Assembly (NCBI GenBank): GCA_947038565.1
Contig: CAMQWP010000002.1
Coordinates: 186,001 to 250,000 of the forward strand
Direction of reading: 5' to 3'
Source of the DNA: an uncultured Clostridia bacterium
GTDB taxonomy: Bacteria; Bacillota; Clostridia; Christensenellales; UBA3700
Length of the DNA: 64,000 nt
Made by a program: the position numbers and the translations under genes. The notes below the pieces were generated by a model. That model worked only from the letters and a program-made list of their open reading frames with translations. It did no database searches and was not told the DNA's origin. This document shows, piece by piece, positions 9,554-18,786 of the stretch (within the stretch, counting starts at the first letter, position 1; every line of letters begins with the position of its first letter).

Positions 9554-9600
9554 TATGTTTCTCCTTATGTTGAATTTTAAATATTCAAATCTCGGTATTA

Positions 9601-10398
9601 TTACTTACAAAGCACTTTAATATCGTCGATATATCTAGCAAATACGATACCTGGCTCTTCCAAGTCTGGTTGCCATCTTTTGACCCATTCTAAAGTGACA
9701 TATCCGTCATAACCGATACCCTTTAGTGCGTCGATAGCTTGCTTTAGTGGCAAGTCGCCAGCACCTAACATTTTATAAACTGTAGAACCATTAAGCCTGA
9801 TACTGTCCTTGATATGTACGTACTTGATAAAGCTACCGATATTAGCAATAGTAGTAGCGATATCCTCTCTACCGTATCTATAAGGATGATGAATATCCCA
9901 TAAAATGCCGATATTAGCTTCTTTTGCGTCTAGCATAAACTTTTTAAGCAGTGCACTATCGCAAAACATGCCATTAGTTTCGATAAGCGGAGTGACACCC
10001 AACTTCTCGCCATGGCGCGCAAGCCTGATATAAGTAGCAAGAGCAAGATCATAGTCGCCTTCATCAAGCATAGCTCTATTACTACACATTACTCTGATGT
10101 ACTTAACGCCTAGTTTAGATGCAAGATCCATATACGCGACAGCCTCATTATAATGATTGATATTATTTTCTTTAACAGCGATACAAGCGTTAGAAGTCAA
10201 GCAAGAAATCTCAAGATTTCCTAATCTTTTTATACTTTTAGCTAAGTTATCTTCGGTAAATGCCTTGATTTTAGGTGCGAAAAGCTCATTTGCAACACCT
10301 CTTATCTCTACGCCATCATAACCTAAGTCTTTAGCAGTCGATACGACATCATCAAATGACCAGTTAGGACAACCTAATGTAGAAAAACTATATTTCAT
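9601..10398 (-). CDS. Sugar phosphate isomerase/epimerase family protein
   Basis: A 265-residue TIM-barrel protein of the AP endonuclease 2/xylose isomerase-like family. Typical landmarks are the opening STLGCPNWSFDDVV, ETNGMF at the strand holding a metal-ligand Glu, WDIHHPYR, KYVHIKDS, and the closing GYVTLEWVKRW. These supply the Glu, Asp and His ligands of the metal site. Relatives isomerise or epimerise sugars or inositols, and the substrate here is unknown. It follows the acyl-CoA synthetase gene by 16 bases and has an AGGAGGGG site, suggesting one operon. Confidence 0.85.
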   Translation of the reverse strand: MKYSFSTLGCPNWSFDDVVSTAKDLGYDGVEIRGVANELFAPKIKAFTEDNLAKSIKRLGNLEISCLTSNACIAVKENNINHYNEAVAYMDLASKLGVKYIRVMCSNRAMLDEGDYDLALATYIRLARHGEKLGVTPLIETNGMFCDSALLKKFMLDAKEANIGILWDIHHPYRYGREDIATTIANIGSFIKYVHIKDSIRLNGSTVYKMLGAGDLPLKQAIDALKGIGYDGYVTLEWVKRWQPDLEEPGIVFARYIDDIKVLCK

Positions 10399-10414
10399 AT
10401 AAATCCCCTCCTAA

Positions 10415-12082
10415 TTATGCAGTTTCAATCTCTGCTGCACTCTGAAGGCTTAGTATCTCGATAGCCTCCTCACGCATTTTGAATTTTTGTATTTTACCGC
10501 TTGCTGTCACTGGGAAACTGTCGACAATACGTACATATCTAGGCACTTTGTGCTTAGCTAGACAGCCACGTGCAAGGTCTTTTAGACCGTCTTCGTCGAT
10601 ACTTCCACTCTCTTTTAGTATAATAACAGCCATTACTTCCTCGCCGTATTGCTCTGAAGGCACGCCAACGACTTGCACATCTTTCACCACTGACTGAGTA
10701 TAGTAAAACTCTTCTATTTCTTTAGGATAGATATTCTCACCGCCACGGATAATCATATCTTTTATACGACCTACTACCTTATAGTAACCGTCCTCGTCTA
10801 CTGTGCAAAGGTCGCCAGTATGTAACCAGCCTTCTTCGTCAATAGCCTGACTTGTTGCCTCGGGCATTTTGTAGTAACCTTTCATGATATTATAGCCTCT
10901 AGCACAGAATTCGCCAGTAGCTCCAACTGGCACTTCAAGACCAGTCTCTGGATCGACTATCTTCGCCTCAACACCGCCAAGTACACGACCAACAGTATTT
11001 ACACGTTTTTCTATGCAGTCATCAGTAGTAGTTTGAGTACAAACTGGAGACGCTTCCGTCTGACCGTACGCGATAGTAATCTCGGATAAATTCATTTTAT
11101 CTACTGCCTCACGCATTACCTTGATAGGACAAGGACTTCCTGCCATGATACCAGTTCTTAGCGAGCTAAAATCGTACTTATCAAAATCAGCATGATCAAG
11201 CATAGCGATAAACATAGTCGGCACGCCGTGCACTGCTGTACACTTTTCTGTCATGATAGCACTCATAACCTTAGTCGGGCTAAAAGACTCGATCGGAACA
11301 ATAGAAGTAGCATGAGTAATACATGCCATCACGCCAAGCACTAGACCAAAGCAATGGAATAGCGGAACAGTGATAAGCAACTTATCTTCATGAGAGAACT
11401 TCATACAATCGCCGATAGATTTACCGTTATTGATGATATTATAATGAGTAAGCATAACGCCTTTCGGGAATCCTGTAGTACCGCTAGTGTACTGCATATT
11501 AATAACGTCATGGATATTAAGACTAGCTTTAACAGCCAAATACTCTTCATCAGATACATTTTTGCCAAGCTCAGCAATTTCCGAAAAGTTTTGCAATCCG
11601 CGAGGAGTACTCTCTACACTTCCGCAGTAAACCACGTTAGTCAAGAAAGAGAACTTTTCTGAATGAACAATACCGCCCGTAGACTGTCTTAGCTCTGGGA
11701 TAATCTTATCTATAGTATCTATGTAGCTATTATTTTTAACTCCGTCAATGGTAATTAGCATTTTAGCGTCCGATTGTTTTAGTAGGTACTCTAGCTCAAA
11801 CTCTCTATAATTAGTATTTACAGTTGCAAGAATAGCACCTATTTTAGCTGACGCAAAAAGTATCTCAAACCATTCGGGGATATTTGTAGCCCAAATAGCT
11901 ACTTTATCGCCTTTTTTGATACCGAGGTGAAGGAGTCCCTTAGCTACCGCATCGCATCTTTCATTAAATTCGCTCCAAGTAACACTGTAATCTCTTGTCG
12001 TATACTTTATGCAAGTAGAATCGGCATAATTTACAGCTAAGTCTTCAAGCATTTCGCCTAATGTCTTATTTATCATCTCCAT
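10415..12082 (-). CDS. AMP-binding acyl-CoA synthetase
   Basis: An adenylate-forming enzyme that activates a carboxylic acid, probably a medium- or long-chain fatty acid, to acyl-CoA. Visible motifs: the P-loop-like YTSGTTGFPKGVMLTH (A3), AYGQTEASPV (A5), GWLHTGDLC (A7), GRIKDMIIRGGENIYPKEIEE (A8) and the C-terminal TASGKIQKF with the catalytic lysine (A10). The start is put at 12082 (555 residues), because AGGAGG lies exactly five bases upstream. A longer frame of 16 more codons includes that site and is unlikely. Chain-length preference cannot be read. Confidence 0.9.
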   Translation of the reverse strand: MEMINKTLGEMLEDLAVNYADSTCIKYTTRDYSVTWSEFNERCDAVAKGLLHLGIKKGDKVAIWATNIPEWFEILFASAKIGAILATVNTNYREFELEYLLKQSDAKMLITIDGVKNNSYIDTIDKIIPELRQSTGGIVHSEKFSFLTNVVYCGSVESTPRGLQNFSEIAELGKNVSDEEYLAVKASLNIHDVINMQYTSGTTGFPKGVMLTHYNIINNGKSIGDCMKFSHEDKLLITVPLFHCFGLVLGVMACITHATSIVPIESFSPTKVMSAIMTEKCTAVHGVPTMFIAMLDHADFDKYDFSSLRTGIMAGSPCPIKVMREAVDKMNLSEITIAYGQTEASPVCTQTTTDDCIEKRVNTVGRVLGGVEAKIVDPETGLEVPVGATGEFCARGYNIMKGYYKMPEATSQAIDEEGWLHTGDLCTVDEDGYYKVVGRIKDMIIRGGENIYPKEIEEFYYTQSVVKDVQVVGVPSEQYGEEVMAVIILKESGSIDEDGLKDLARGCLAKHKVPRYVRIVDSFPVTASGKIQKFKMREEAIEILSLQSAAEIETA

Positions 12083-12416
12083 TTTAACCTCCTGTAATAT
12101 CAGCAATACCGCACCAAAATGCGATATCAAACTGACTTATTTATAAATATAATTATCTATCGAAAATATTATTTTTATAGTAGCTAAAAACATGCTTTTA
12201 TAGCCGAAATCACTTGTATTATGACATATAAATGCATACTTTAGCGAGTATATTCGAGGTATAATAACCGATTTGATTAGTACTGATATTTTGATAAATT
12301 GTTTAACAAAACCAACTCAAATTGTAGCTTTTGACAGCCTAAAATGCGTTGATAATATTATAGATTATGTTAAATTCCGTATAATTACAGCTTTATTTTG
12401 TGCAAATCAAGCTAAA
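12083..12416. other. Intergenic region, no feature seen
   Basis: An AT-rich gap of 334 bases between the acyl-CoA synthetase and the pseudouridine synthase, both on minus. Only the ribosome binding site at 12088-12093 is clear. A CATAAT with TGn at about 12220 could be a -10 box, but it lacks a good -35. Confidence 0.4.
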
Positions 12417-13157
12417 TTACTGTGAATCGGATAAATTCTTAATATCAAGATTAAGGTGTTTATCTATATTAAATGACTTCCATGGTGTAGAGTCAGTTGG
12501 TGGGAATACACGGAAAACCATACGCTCACGAGTTACTGGATGAGTAAACTTGATCTCTGATGCAAATAGTGCTAAGTTATAGCCCTTTGACCTCTGATCA
12601 GCACCGTATTTCATATCAGCAAATATAGGTGTACCCATGCTCGCCATCTGCACTCTTGCTTGATGAGATCTACCAGTAATAAGGTTGATATCTATCAGGC
12701 TAAAGCCTTGTGAAAAGTCTAGCATTTTGTAATCAAGCTCAGCAAATTTAGCACCAGCCTCTGATAAAGGAGCGATAACTACGACATTAGTCCTAGGATC
12801 TTTCTTTAGGTAATGCTGAAGTTTACCAGACTTGTGAACTGGCTCACCGCATACGACAGCAAAGTATCTTTTTTCAAGCTCATTATTTCTAATCATCTCG
12901 CAAAGACGGCTTGCTGACTTAGAAGTCTTAGCAAATACCATAACTCCGCCAGTAGGTCTATCAAGACGCTGAACTAAGCCGACAAATGCTTCGCCTTTTT
13001 TCTTCTTAGTATGTACGATATGCTCTTTTACAAGAGTAAGCATATCTTTATCGCCAGTATTATCCGCTTGAGAAGGGATATTAAAAGGCTTAACAACAAC
13101 GATAATGTGATTATCCTCGTAAACTACATTGATATCTTTATAAGTAATAGGTGTCAT
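12417..13157 (-). CDS. RluA-family RNA pseudouridine synthase, without S4 domain
   Basis: A 246-residue enzyme that isomerises uridine to pseudouridine in rRNA or tRNA. The catalytic Asp is in LVQRLDRPTGG (Asp about 66). KPFNIPSQ, GRSHQARVQMASMGTPI and the C-terminal strand motifs also fit the family. Unlike the RluD homologue at 38456-39370 it lacks an N-terminal S4 domain. It starts two bases after the methyltransferase gene ends, with AGGAG six bases upstream, so the two form an RNA-modification operon. The target uridine is unknown. Confidence 0.9.
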   Translation of the reverse strand: MTPITYKDINVVYEDNHIIVVVKPFNIPSQADNTGDKDMLTLVKEHIVHTKKKKGEAFVGLVQRLDRPTGGVMVFAKTSKSASRLCEMIRNNELEKRYFAVVCGEPVHKSGKLQHYLKKDPRTNVVVIAPLSEAGAKFAELDYKMLDFSQGFSLIDINLITGRSHQARVQMASMGTPIFADMKYGADQRSKGYNLALFASEIKFTHPVTRERMVFRVFPPTDSTPWKSFNIDKHLNLDIKNLSDSQ

Positions 13158-13159
13158 AA

Positions 13160-14029
13160 TTATCTCCTAAATATAGCAAGACCGCTACAACCGCAAGGCA
13201 ACTCAATGCCTTCATTAGTAGGAAGAGTAAGCTCGTAAGCGTCTATTTCTACTTTAGTATGCTCACGAAGTGCTATCGTAAGAACATTTTTAATAACTGT
13301 AGGCTGAAGACCTGTAGTGTAAGAATTGATGATAAAGAATATAGGGTGCTTAGAAAGTACTTTAGTACAAAGCTCTACAAGCTCTTGCAAGCATTCCTCA
13401 AGTTTCCACATCTCGCCATTAGGGCCTCTGCCGTAGCTAGGAGGATCCATAATGATAGCGTCGTAAGTATTACCACGTCTTATTTCTTTTTCTATAAACT
13501 TCTTGCAATCGTCGATGATAAATCGAGTATTCTCAGCAGGAACATTTGAAGACTTACAATTCTGTTTAGCACGATCGACCATAGCCTTTGCACTATCGAC
13601 ATGAGTTACCACCGCACCCGCTTTCGCACATGCAACAGTCGCTCCGCCAGTATAAGCGAAAAGATTAAGGACTTTCATATCATGCTTATGACGAATGATA
13701 AGATCAGACATTATATCCCAGTTAGCAGCTTGCTCAGGGAAAAGACCTGTATGCTTAAAGCCCATTAATTTGCAGTTAAAACGCAGACCTTTACGCTCGA
13801 CAACGAAGTTTGAAGGAACATTATCAGTAAATGCCCACTCGCCTCCGCCTACAGCAGACCTTTTGTAAATAGCATTTATACCTTTATAACTAGCTAATTT
13901 AAACTTAGGTTTCCATATTACTTGAGGGTCAGGACGTAGCATAATAAGCTCGCCCCATCTCTCTAATTTTTCTCCGTCACCGGTCGCGATTATCTCGTAA
14001 TCACGCCAGCCTGATGCTACCTTTGCCAT
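13160..14029 (-). CDS. Class I SAM-dependent rRNA methyltransferase (COG1092-like)
   Basis: A 289-residue methyltransferase with the SAM-binding LNLFAYTGGATVACAKAGA, the acidic loop HVDSAKAM and the catalytic MDPPSYGRGPNGEMW. These resemble the RlmI/RlmL group of 23S rRNA methyltransferases, but an N-terminal PUA domain is not evident. The start was moved to 14029: MAKVASGWRDYE fits the family start and has AAGGA eight bases upstream. The upstream 14 codons have no such site. Coupled to the pseudouridine synthase that follows. Confidence 0.85.
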   Translation of the reverse strand: MAKVASGWRDYEIIATGDGEKLERWGELIMLRPDPQVIWKPKFKLASYKGINAIYKRSAVGGGEWAFTDNVPSNFVVERKGLRFNCKLMGFKHTGLFPEQAANWDIMSDLIIRHKHDMKVLNLFAYTGGATVACAKAGAVVTHVDSAKAMVDRAKQNCKSSNVPAENTRFIIDDCKKFIEKEIRRGNTYDAIIMDPPSYGRGPNGEMWKLEECLQELVELCTKVLSKHPIFFIINSYTTGLQPTVIKNVLTIALREHTKVEIDAYELTLPTNEGIELPCGCSGLAIFRR

Positions 14030-14159
14030 TTCATTTATCCTTTTCGACCGAGCAAAAACTTGCAAGATCAAGTATTTAATACTGACTAATTAGTCAATTT
14101 ATTTGCGTACGTACTACCATCGCAGTAGTGCGTGAATACTATTATAATAAAGAGTGATA

Positions 14160-17100
14160 TTATATTTTCTTAACGAAAAGTGTTACCTTATCGCCATTAA
14201 TATCCCAGTCTTTAGAGTAACCGTCTATCTCGCCTGCTCCTATTTTGTCGCATAACACATCATGAGTAATACTGCTATCATTAGCTAACACTTGAAGTGC
14301 CTCGCCTACTGCAATGTAACCTACTTCGATATGGTCAGTCACTTCAAATCCAGCTTCCTTTCTCATAGTTTGCAACTTAGAAGTAAGCTCACGAGCAACA
14401 CCCTCACGGATTAGCTCTGGTGATAAGTTCGTGTCGATAGTTACAGTCATACCGCCGTTGCTCTCCGAGAATAATCCCGCCTTGCTCGTAGTAGATATTA
14501 ATAAATCATCACGAGTGAAGTCTATAACAGTGCCTTTGATATCAGCAGTATGAGAACCCTTAGTATCAAGGTCAACTACGACAGCATTAGCATCTACGCT
14601 AGATAGGTAAGCTCTGATATCACCTATTATTTTACCATACTTAGGACCTATAGTCTTAAGCTGTGGCTTTAACGCGTAACCCACAAATGCACTATTGTCA
14701 TCAATGATACAAGACTCTTTGATATTTAGCTCACCAGATATAATCTCTAAAGTGGCATTATCATTAAGCGTTTTATCAGCCTTGATATATAATTTTGCAA
14801 GAGGTTGACGGTTTTTCATGTTTGAAGTATTTCTACAGCTACGACCAAGCTCTACTGCCTTGATAGCGAAATCCATATCAGCTTCTAAAGCCTTATCTAT
14901 ATATTTTCCATCAGCGACAGGATAATCACAAAGGTGAATACTGATCGGAGCACTCTCTTCGAAGCTCTTAACAAGATTGCTATAAATAGCCTCAGTTACG
15001 AACGGTACGAACGGTGCACTTACCTTAGATAAAGTTACAAGCACTGTATAAAGAGTTTGATATGCTGCGATCTTATCCTCAGTCATCTCACTACCCCAGA
15101 ACCTATCACGACATCTTCTAACATACCAGTTAGAAAGTCCGTCAGTGAACTCTGCGATATCACGGCTCGCCTCAGTTATTTTGTAATCATTAAGATCGCT
15201 ATCAATGCTAGACACTAGTGTCTGTAGCTTAGACATGATCCACTTATCCATGATAGATAGCTTACAATCGTCGATATTATGCTCTGTAGGATTAAAGCCG
15301 TCGATATTTGCATAAAGCACGTAGAATGCGTAAGTATTCCAAAGCGTACCCATGAATTTTCTCTGACCTTCGCTCACGTTATCAGGGCTAAACCTAGAAG
15401 GTAACCATGGTGCTGAGCTATTATAGAAGTACCAACGCACTGCGTCCGCACCTTGCTTATCAAGTACTGACCAAGGATCAACAACATTGCCCTTGTGCTT
15501 ACTCATCTTGATACCATTCTTATCATTGACATGACCTAGAACGATACAGTTTTTGAACGGTGCTCTGTCGAAAAGAAGAGTCGAGATAGCTAGCAATGTA
15601 TAGAACCATCCACGTGTCTGGTCTACTGCCTCGCTGATAAAGTCAGCAGGGAACTGGCTCTCGAAAAGCTCTTTGTTCTCAAACGGATAGTGCCACTGAG
15701 CGAAAGGCATGCTACCACTATCAAACCAACAGTCGATAACTTCTGTAGTTCTGTGCATTGTTTTTCCGCACTTATCGCACTTGATAGTAACTTCGTCGAT
15801 GTAAGGACGGTGAAGCTCTATATCAGAGGTCAAACCGCCACGCTCGCGAAGCTCTTCTTTCGAGCCGATGAAGTGAGTATGGTCGCACTCGTCGCAAATC
15901 CAAACAGGAAGCGGAGTACCCCAGTATCTCTCACGAGAAACACCCCAATCGATAACATTCTCTAAGAAGTTACCCATACGACCGCTACCGATAGCAGGCG
16001 GAAGCCAGTTCACTGAAGCGTTATTTTTAAGAAGGCTCTCTCTAACTGCTGTCATCTTGATAAACCAGCTTGATCTAGCGTAGTAGATAAGCGGAGTATC
16101 ACATCTCCAACAGAAAGGATAGCTATGCTCGTACATAAGTTCTTTGAAAAGAAGACCACGCTTTGCAAGATCAGCAATGACATGTTTGTCGCCGTCTTTG
16201 CAGAACATACCGCCAAGCTCGCCTACAGCCTCTACGAATTTACCAGCAGTGTCTACCATTTGTAAGAATGGAAGTTTATAATTCCTGCCGACGTTCGCAT
16301 CGTCCTCACCGAAAGCTGGAGCGATATGAACGATACCTGAACCGTCTGATAGTGTAACGTAAGTATCACAAGTCACATAGTACGCTTTTAGTTTAGTGTC
16401 GTTTAGGTTATAAAGTGGAGTATACTCTACACCTTCGTATTCGATACCTTTCTTAGTGTCGATGACTTCAAACTCTTCGAAGTGAGAACTTACAAGAGCC
16501 TCCGCAACGACGTAAATCTCATCATTAGCCTTGATCTTGACATAGTTCTCGTTAGGATTCATACAAAGTGCGACGTTAGAAGATAGCGTCCAAGGAGTAG
16601 TAGTCCATACTAAGAAATACTCACCTTCAGCGCCCTTGATAGGGAACTTAACGAAGATAGATTTTTCTTTCACATTCTTATAGCCTTGAGCTACTTCGTG
16701 AGAAGATAGAGAAGTACCGCAACGAGGACAATATGGAACAATTTTATGACCCTTGTACATAAGGTTCTTGTCAGCGATTTTCTTTAAAGCCCACCAGATA
16801 GACTCGATATAGTTATCGTCATAAGTAACGTAAGGACTCTCCATGTCAACCCAGTAGCCGACGCGGTCGCTCATACGCTCCCACTCGCCCTGATATTTCC
16901 AAACGCTTTCCTTGCATTTCTTGATAAAAGGCTCGATACCGTACTTTTCGATATCACCCTTACCGTCGATGCCTAATAGTTTCTCTACTTCAAGTTCGAC
17001 AGGAAGACCATGAGTATCCCAGCCAGCTTTACGAAGAACTTGATAGCCTTTCATAGTCTTATAACGAGGTATAATATCCTTCATAACGCGAGTCAAAATA

Positions 17101-17273
17101 TGACCTATATGAGGCTTACCATTCGCAGTCGGAGGACCATCATAGAAGGTAAAAAGCTCTTTACCCTCATTTTTATCAACGCTTTTCTCAAAGATCTTAT
17201 TCTCATTCCAAAATTTCAATACATCTTGTTCACGAGAACAGAAATCCATACTAGAATCAACTTTCTTATACAT
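14160..17273 (-). CDS. ileS: Isoleucine--tRNA ligase
   Basis: IleRS charges tRNA-Ile and edits mis-activated valine. The 1037 residues match the long form with an extended C-terminal region. The HIGH motif is at residues 55-58 (GKPHIGHILTR), KMSKH lies in NGIKMSKHKGNVVDPW, and the editing domain is in the CP1 insertion (TTPWTLSSN). CPRC/C-rich motifs before residue 200 and CDECDH...CDKCGK near 450-510 are probable zinc sites. It is separated from lspA and sepF, to which ileS is linked in Bacillus. Its leader is only about 46 bases, so there is no room for a T-box. Confidence 0.98.
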   Translation of the reverse strand: MYKKVDSSMDFCSREQDVLKFWNENKIFEKSVDKNEGKELFTFYDGPPTANGKPHIGHILTRVMKDIIPRYKTMKGYQVLRKAGWDTHGLPVELEVEKLLGIDGKGDIEKYGIEPFIKKCKESVWKYQGEWERMSDRVGYWVDMESPYVTYDDNYIESIWWALKKIADKNLMYKGHKIVPYCPRCGTSLSSHEVAQGYKNVKEKSIFVKFPIKGAEGEYFLVWTTTPWTLSSNVALCMNPNENYVKIKANDEIYVVAEALVSSHFEEFEVIDTKKGIEYEGVEYTPLYNLNDTKLKAYYVTCDTYVTLSDGSGIVHIAPAFGEDDANVGRNYKLPFLQMVDTAGKFVEAVGELGGMFCKDGDKHVIADLAKRGLLFKELMYEHSYPFCWRCDTPLIYYARSSWFIKMTAVRESLLKNNASVNWLPPAIGSGRMGNFLENVIDWGVSRERYWGTPLPVWICDECDHTHFIGSKEELRERGGLTSDIELHRPYIDEVTIKCDKCGKTMHRTTEVIDCWFDSGSMPFAQWHYPFENKELFESQFPADFISEAVDQTRGWFYTLLAISTLLFDRAPFKNCIVLGHVNDKNGIKMSKHKGNVVDPWSVLDKQGADAVRWYFYNSSAPWLPSRFSPDNVSEGQRKFMGTLWNTYAFYVLYANIDGFNPTEHNIDDCKLSIMDKWIMSKLQTLVSSIDSDLNDYKITEASRDIAEFTDGLSNWYVRRCRDRFWGSEMTEDKIAAYQTLYTVLVTLSKVSAPFVPFVTEAIYSNLVKSFEESAPISIHLCDYPVADGKYIDKALEADMDFAIKAVELGRSCRNTSNMKNRQPLAKLYIKADKTLNDNATLEIISGELNIKESCIIDDNSAFVGYALKPQLKTIGPKYGKIIGDIRAYLSSVDANAVVVDLDTKGSHTADIKGTVIDFTRDDLLISTTSKAGLFSESNGGMTVTIDTNLSPELIREGVARELTSKLQTMRKEAGFEVTDHIEVGYIAVGEALQVLANDSSITHDVLCDKIGAGEIDGYSKDWDINGDKVTLFVKKI

Positions 17274-17325
17274 ATAAACACTCCTGTAACGATATTGTTA
17301 ATTAAAACATTATTATAATCAATAT

Positions 17326-17354
17326 ATTTTACTATAAATAGCGAGATTAGTCAA
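17326..17354 (-). promoter_or_regulatory. ileS promoter
   Basis: TTGACT (17349-17354), 17 bases and TAAAAT (17326-17331) on the minus strand. The start site about 46 bases before the ATG excludes a T-box leader, which is unusual for ileS in Firmicutes. Confidence 0.75.
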
Positions 17355-17469
17355 GCAAAATATAGGCAAAATGCTTTATATAAGGATTATTAACCAATTT
17401 ACTCTATTAAATGCAATATGATATAAGCACGCCTTATAATAATAATTAATAATACTTAATTAAGGCTAA

Positions 17470-17508
17470 AAAAAATGCGATAACTATAGCAATGCTACGA
17501 TTATCGCG
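17470..17508 (-). terminator. Intrinsic terminator of the exonuclease gene
   Basis: The stem GCGATAA/TTATCGC has an inner TAGC/GCTA stem and is followed on the minus strand by eight T. It separates the exonuclease transcript from the ileS promoter. Confidence 0.85.
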
Positions 17509-17551
17509 AATTAAATTACTTATAAAAACATATTGCAAATCATGCAAATCA

Positions 17552-18607
17552 TTAGATTTTAGCGTCTAATTGGATTTTGCTTGCGTACGCTTCACGCTTA
17601 TAACGGTCGATGCGTTCTTGATTTTTTATTGCTTTTCGCTCAGCAAGATACTCTTTTATGATTTCTTCATCGTCAAATGCTACTACTTCATAATCGCCAA
17701 GCAACTGCTTAAACTCATCGTAGCTGATATTGATACATCGCTTATTATTTGACTGATCTCCGTCCGTCACATGATAGTCGCTATCAAGGCTATTTGAAGT
17801 GTACCTACCGCCTATGTCTGATATCTTTTGCAAGATCGCTCTTGTGATGTCGATATCGTCAAAGAATATAGTTTGATCAATAGATATTCGCTTTTTATAA
17901 AAGGTATTTGTCTTAGGAATATTGTCCATGTTCGGCTTGCTAGCACGGAACATACTCATAAGTCTACGCTTGCTGTTTTTACTAGTAAGTGAAGGTGCAG
18001 TAGACACGCAGTTCGCTAGTGTAAAGCCTATAATCTTACCGCTTTCATTAAAGCCTATAGTGCCTTCCATACTAGTTATAAGCTCGTCAAAAGTCTTACC
18101 GCTCACCTTTAGTAAATGCCTTAGAGTGATAAGCGAAAGCCTAGCATCTTCGTCCGCTCTGTGGTGTAGAAATTCCTCTTCCATAGCGGTAGCGATTTTA
18201 TCAAGACTCATGATATTTGGGATATCATTATAAGCACTATAAAGCAATTGTGTATCTATGTATCTGAAGTTATAACAAGGCAACGTATTCACGCCACAAG
18301 CGGCGTTTATACATATAATATCGTTATGTATCGCATGACCTAAGACTATAGTATCAGGTGCACACATGATCTTTTTGATTCGCTCATAATTATCCACGAA
18401 TGGCGGAGCTTTCTTGTACACCGCAATAGGGTAAGCAAGTTTTATATGAAAAGAGGCAGTAAAATCCTTCGTAACAGGTTTCACTAGGATGTTGTTTTGC
18501 TCTATTATGTTAAAGTTTTCATCCGCCACAACGTAACCGAATTCGCACAAATTACCGTTTGCAAAACAACCGTCCGTACTCTCTATATCAAATGCTACAT
18601 ATTGCAT
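17552..18607 (-). CDS. DEDDh-family 3'-5' exonuclease domain protein
   Basis: A 351-residue protein whose N-terminal ~170 residues form an exonuclease fold. FDIESTD supplies the first Asp-Glu pair, GHAIHNDI the second acidic site, and HHRADEDARLS the His and Asp of the DEDDh signature. The remaining C-terminal half is unassigned, with charged stretches near the end. The start at 18607 (MQYVAFDIE) puts AGGAG eight bases upstream; the longer GTG frame has none. Likely substrates are single-stranded DNA or RNA ends, as for the DnaQ/epsilon-like group; the partner is unknown. Confidence 0.8.
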   Translation of the reverse strand: MQYVAFDIESTDGCFANGNLCEFGYVVADENFNIIEQNNILVKPVTKDFTASFHIKLAYPIAVYKKAPPFVDNYERIKKIMCAPDTIVLGHAIHNDIICINAACGVNTLPCYNFRYIDTQLLYSAYNDIPNIMSLDKIATAMEEEFLHHRADEDARLSLITLRHLLKVSGKTFDELITSMEGTIGFNESGKIIGFTLANCVSTAPSLTSKNSKRRLMSMFRASKPNMDNIPKTNTFYKKRISIDQTIFFDDIDITRAILQKISDIGGRYTSNSLDSDYHVTDGDQSNNKRCINISYDEFKQLLGDYEVVAFDDEEIIKEYLAERKAIKNQERIDRYKREAYASKIQLDAKI

Positions 18608-18786
18608 ATACATTACTCCTTGACCCACGACTTATCGGGGCATTCTCGTCTTTTCCGCGCAAAACTTGAGTATTTATCTTACTTAATAGTCATGATAATC
18701 ACTCGAATTTACATAGAATAAGACATGTTTTTACTATCAAATTATCGTGCGTATACTTGCTTTTCACAAGCCTTTTATGCGCGTAA

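Noticed and set aside
17274..17551. T-box leader for ileS
   Set aside because: No AGGGTGGNACCGCG-like antiterminator motif is present, and the promoter at 17326-17354 leaves only about 46 bases of leader.
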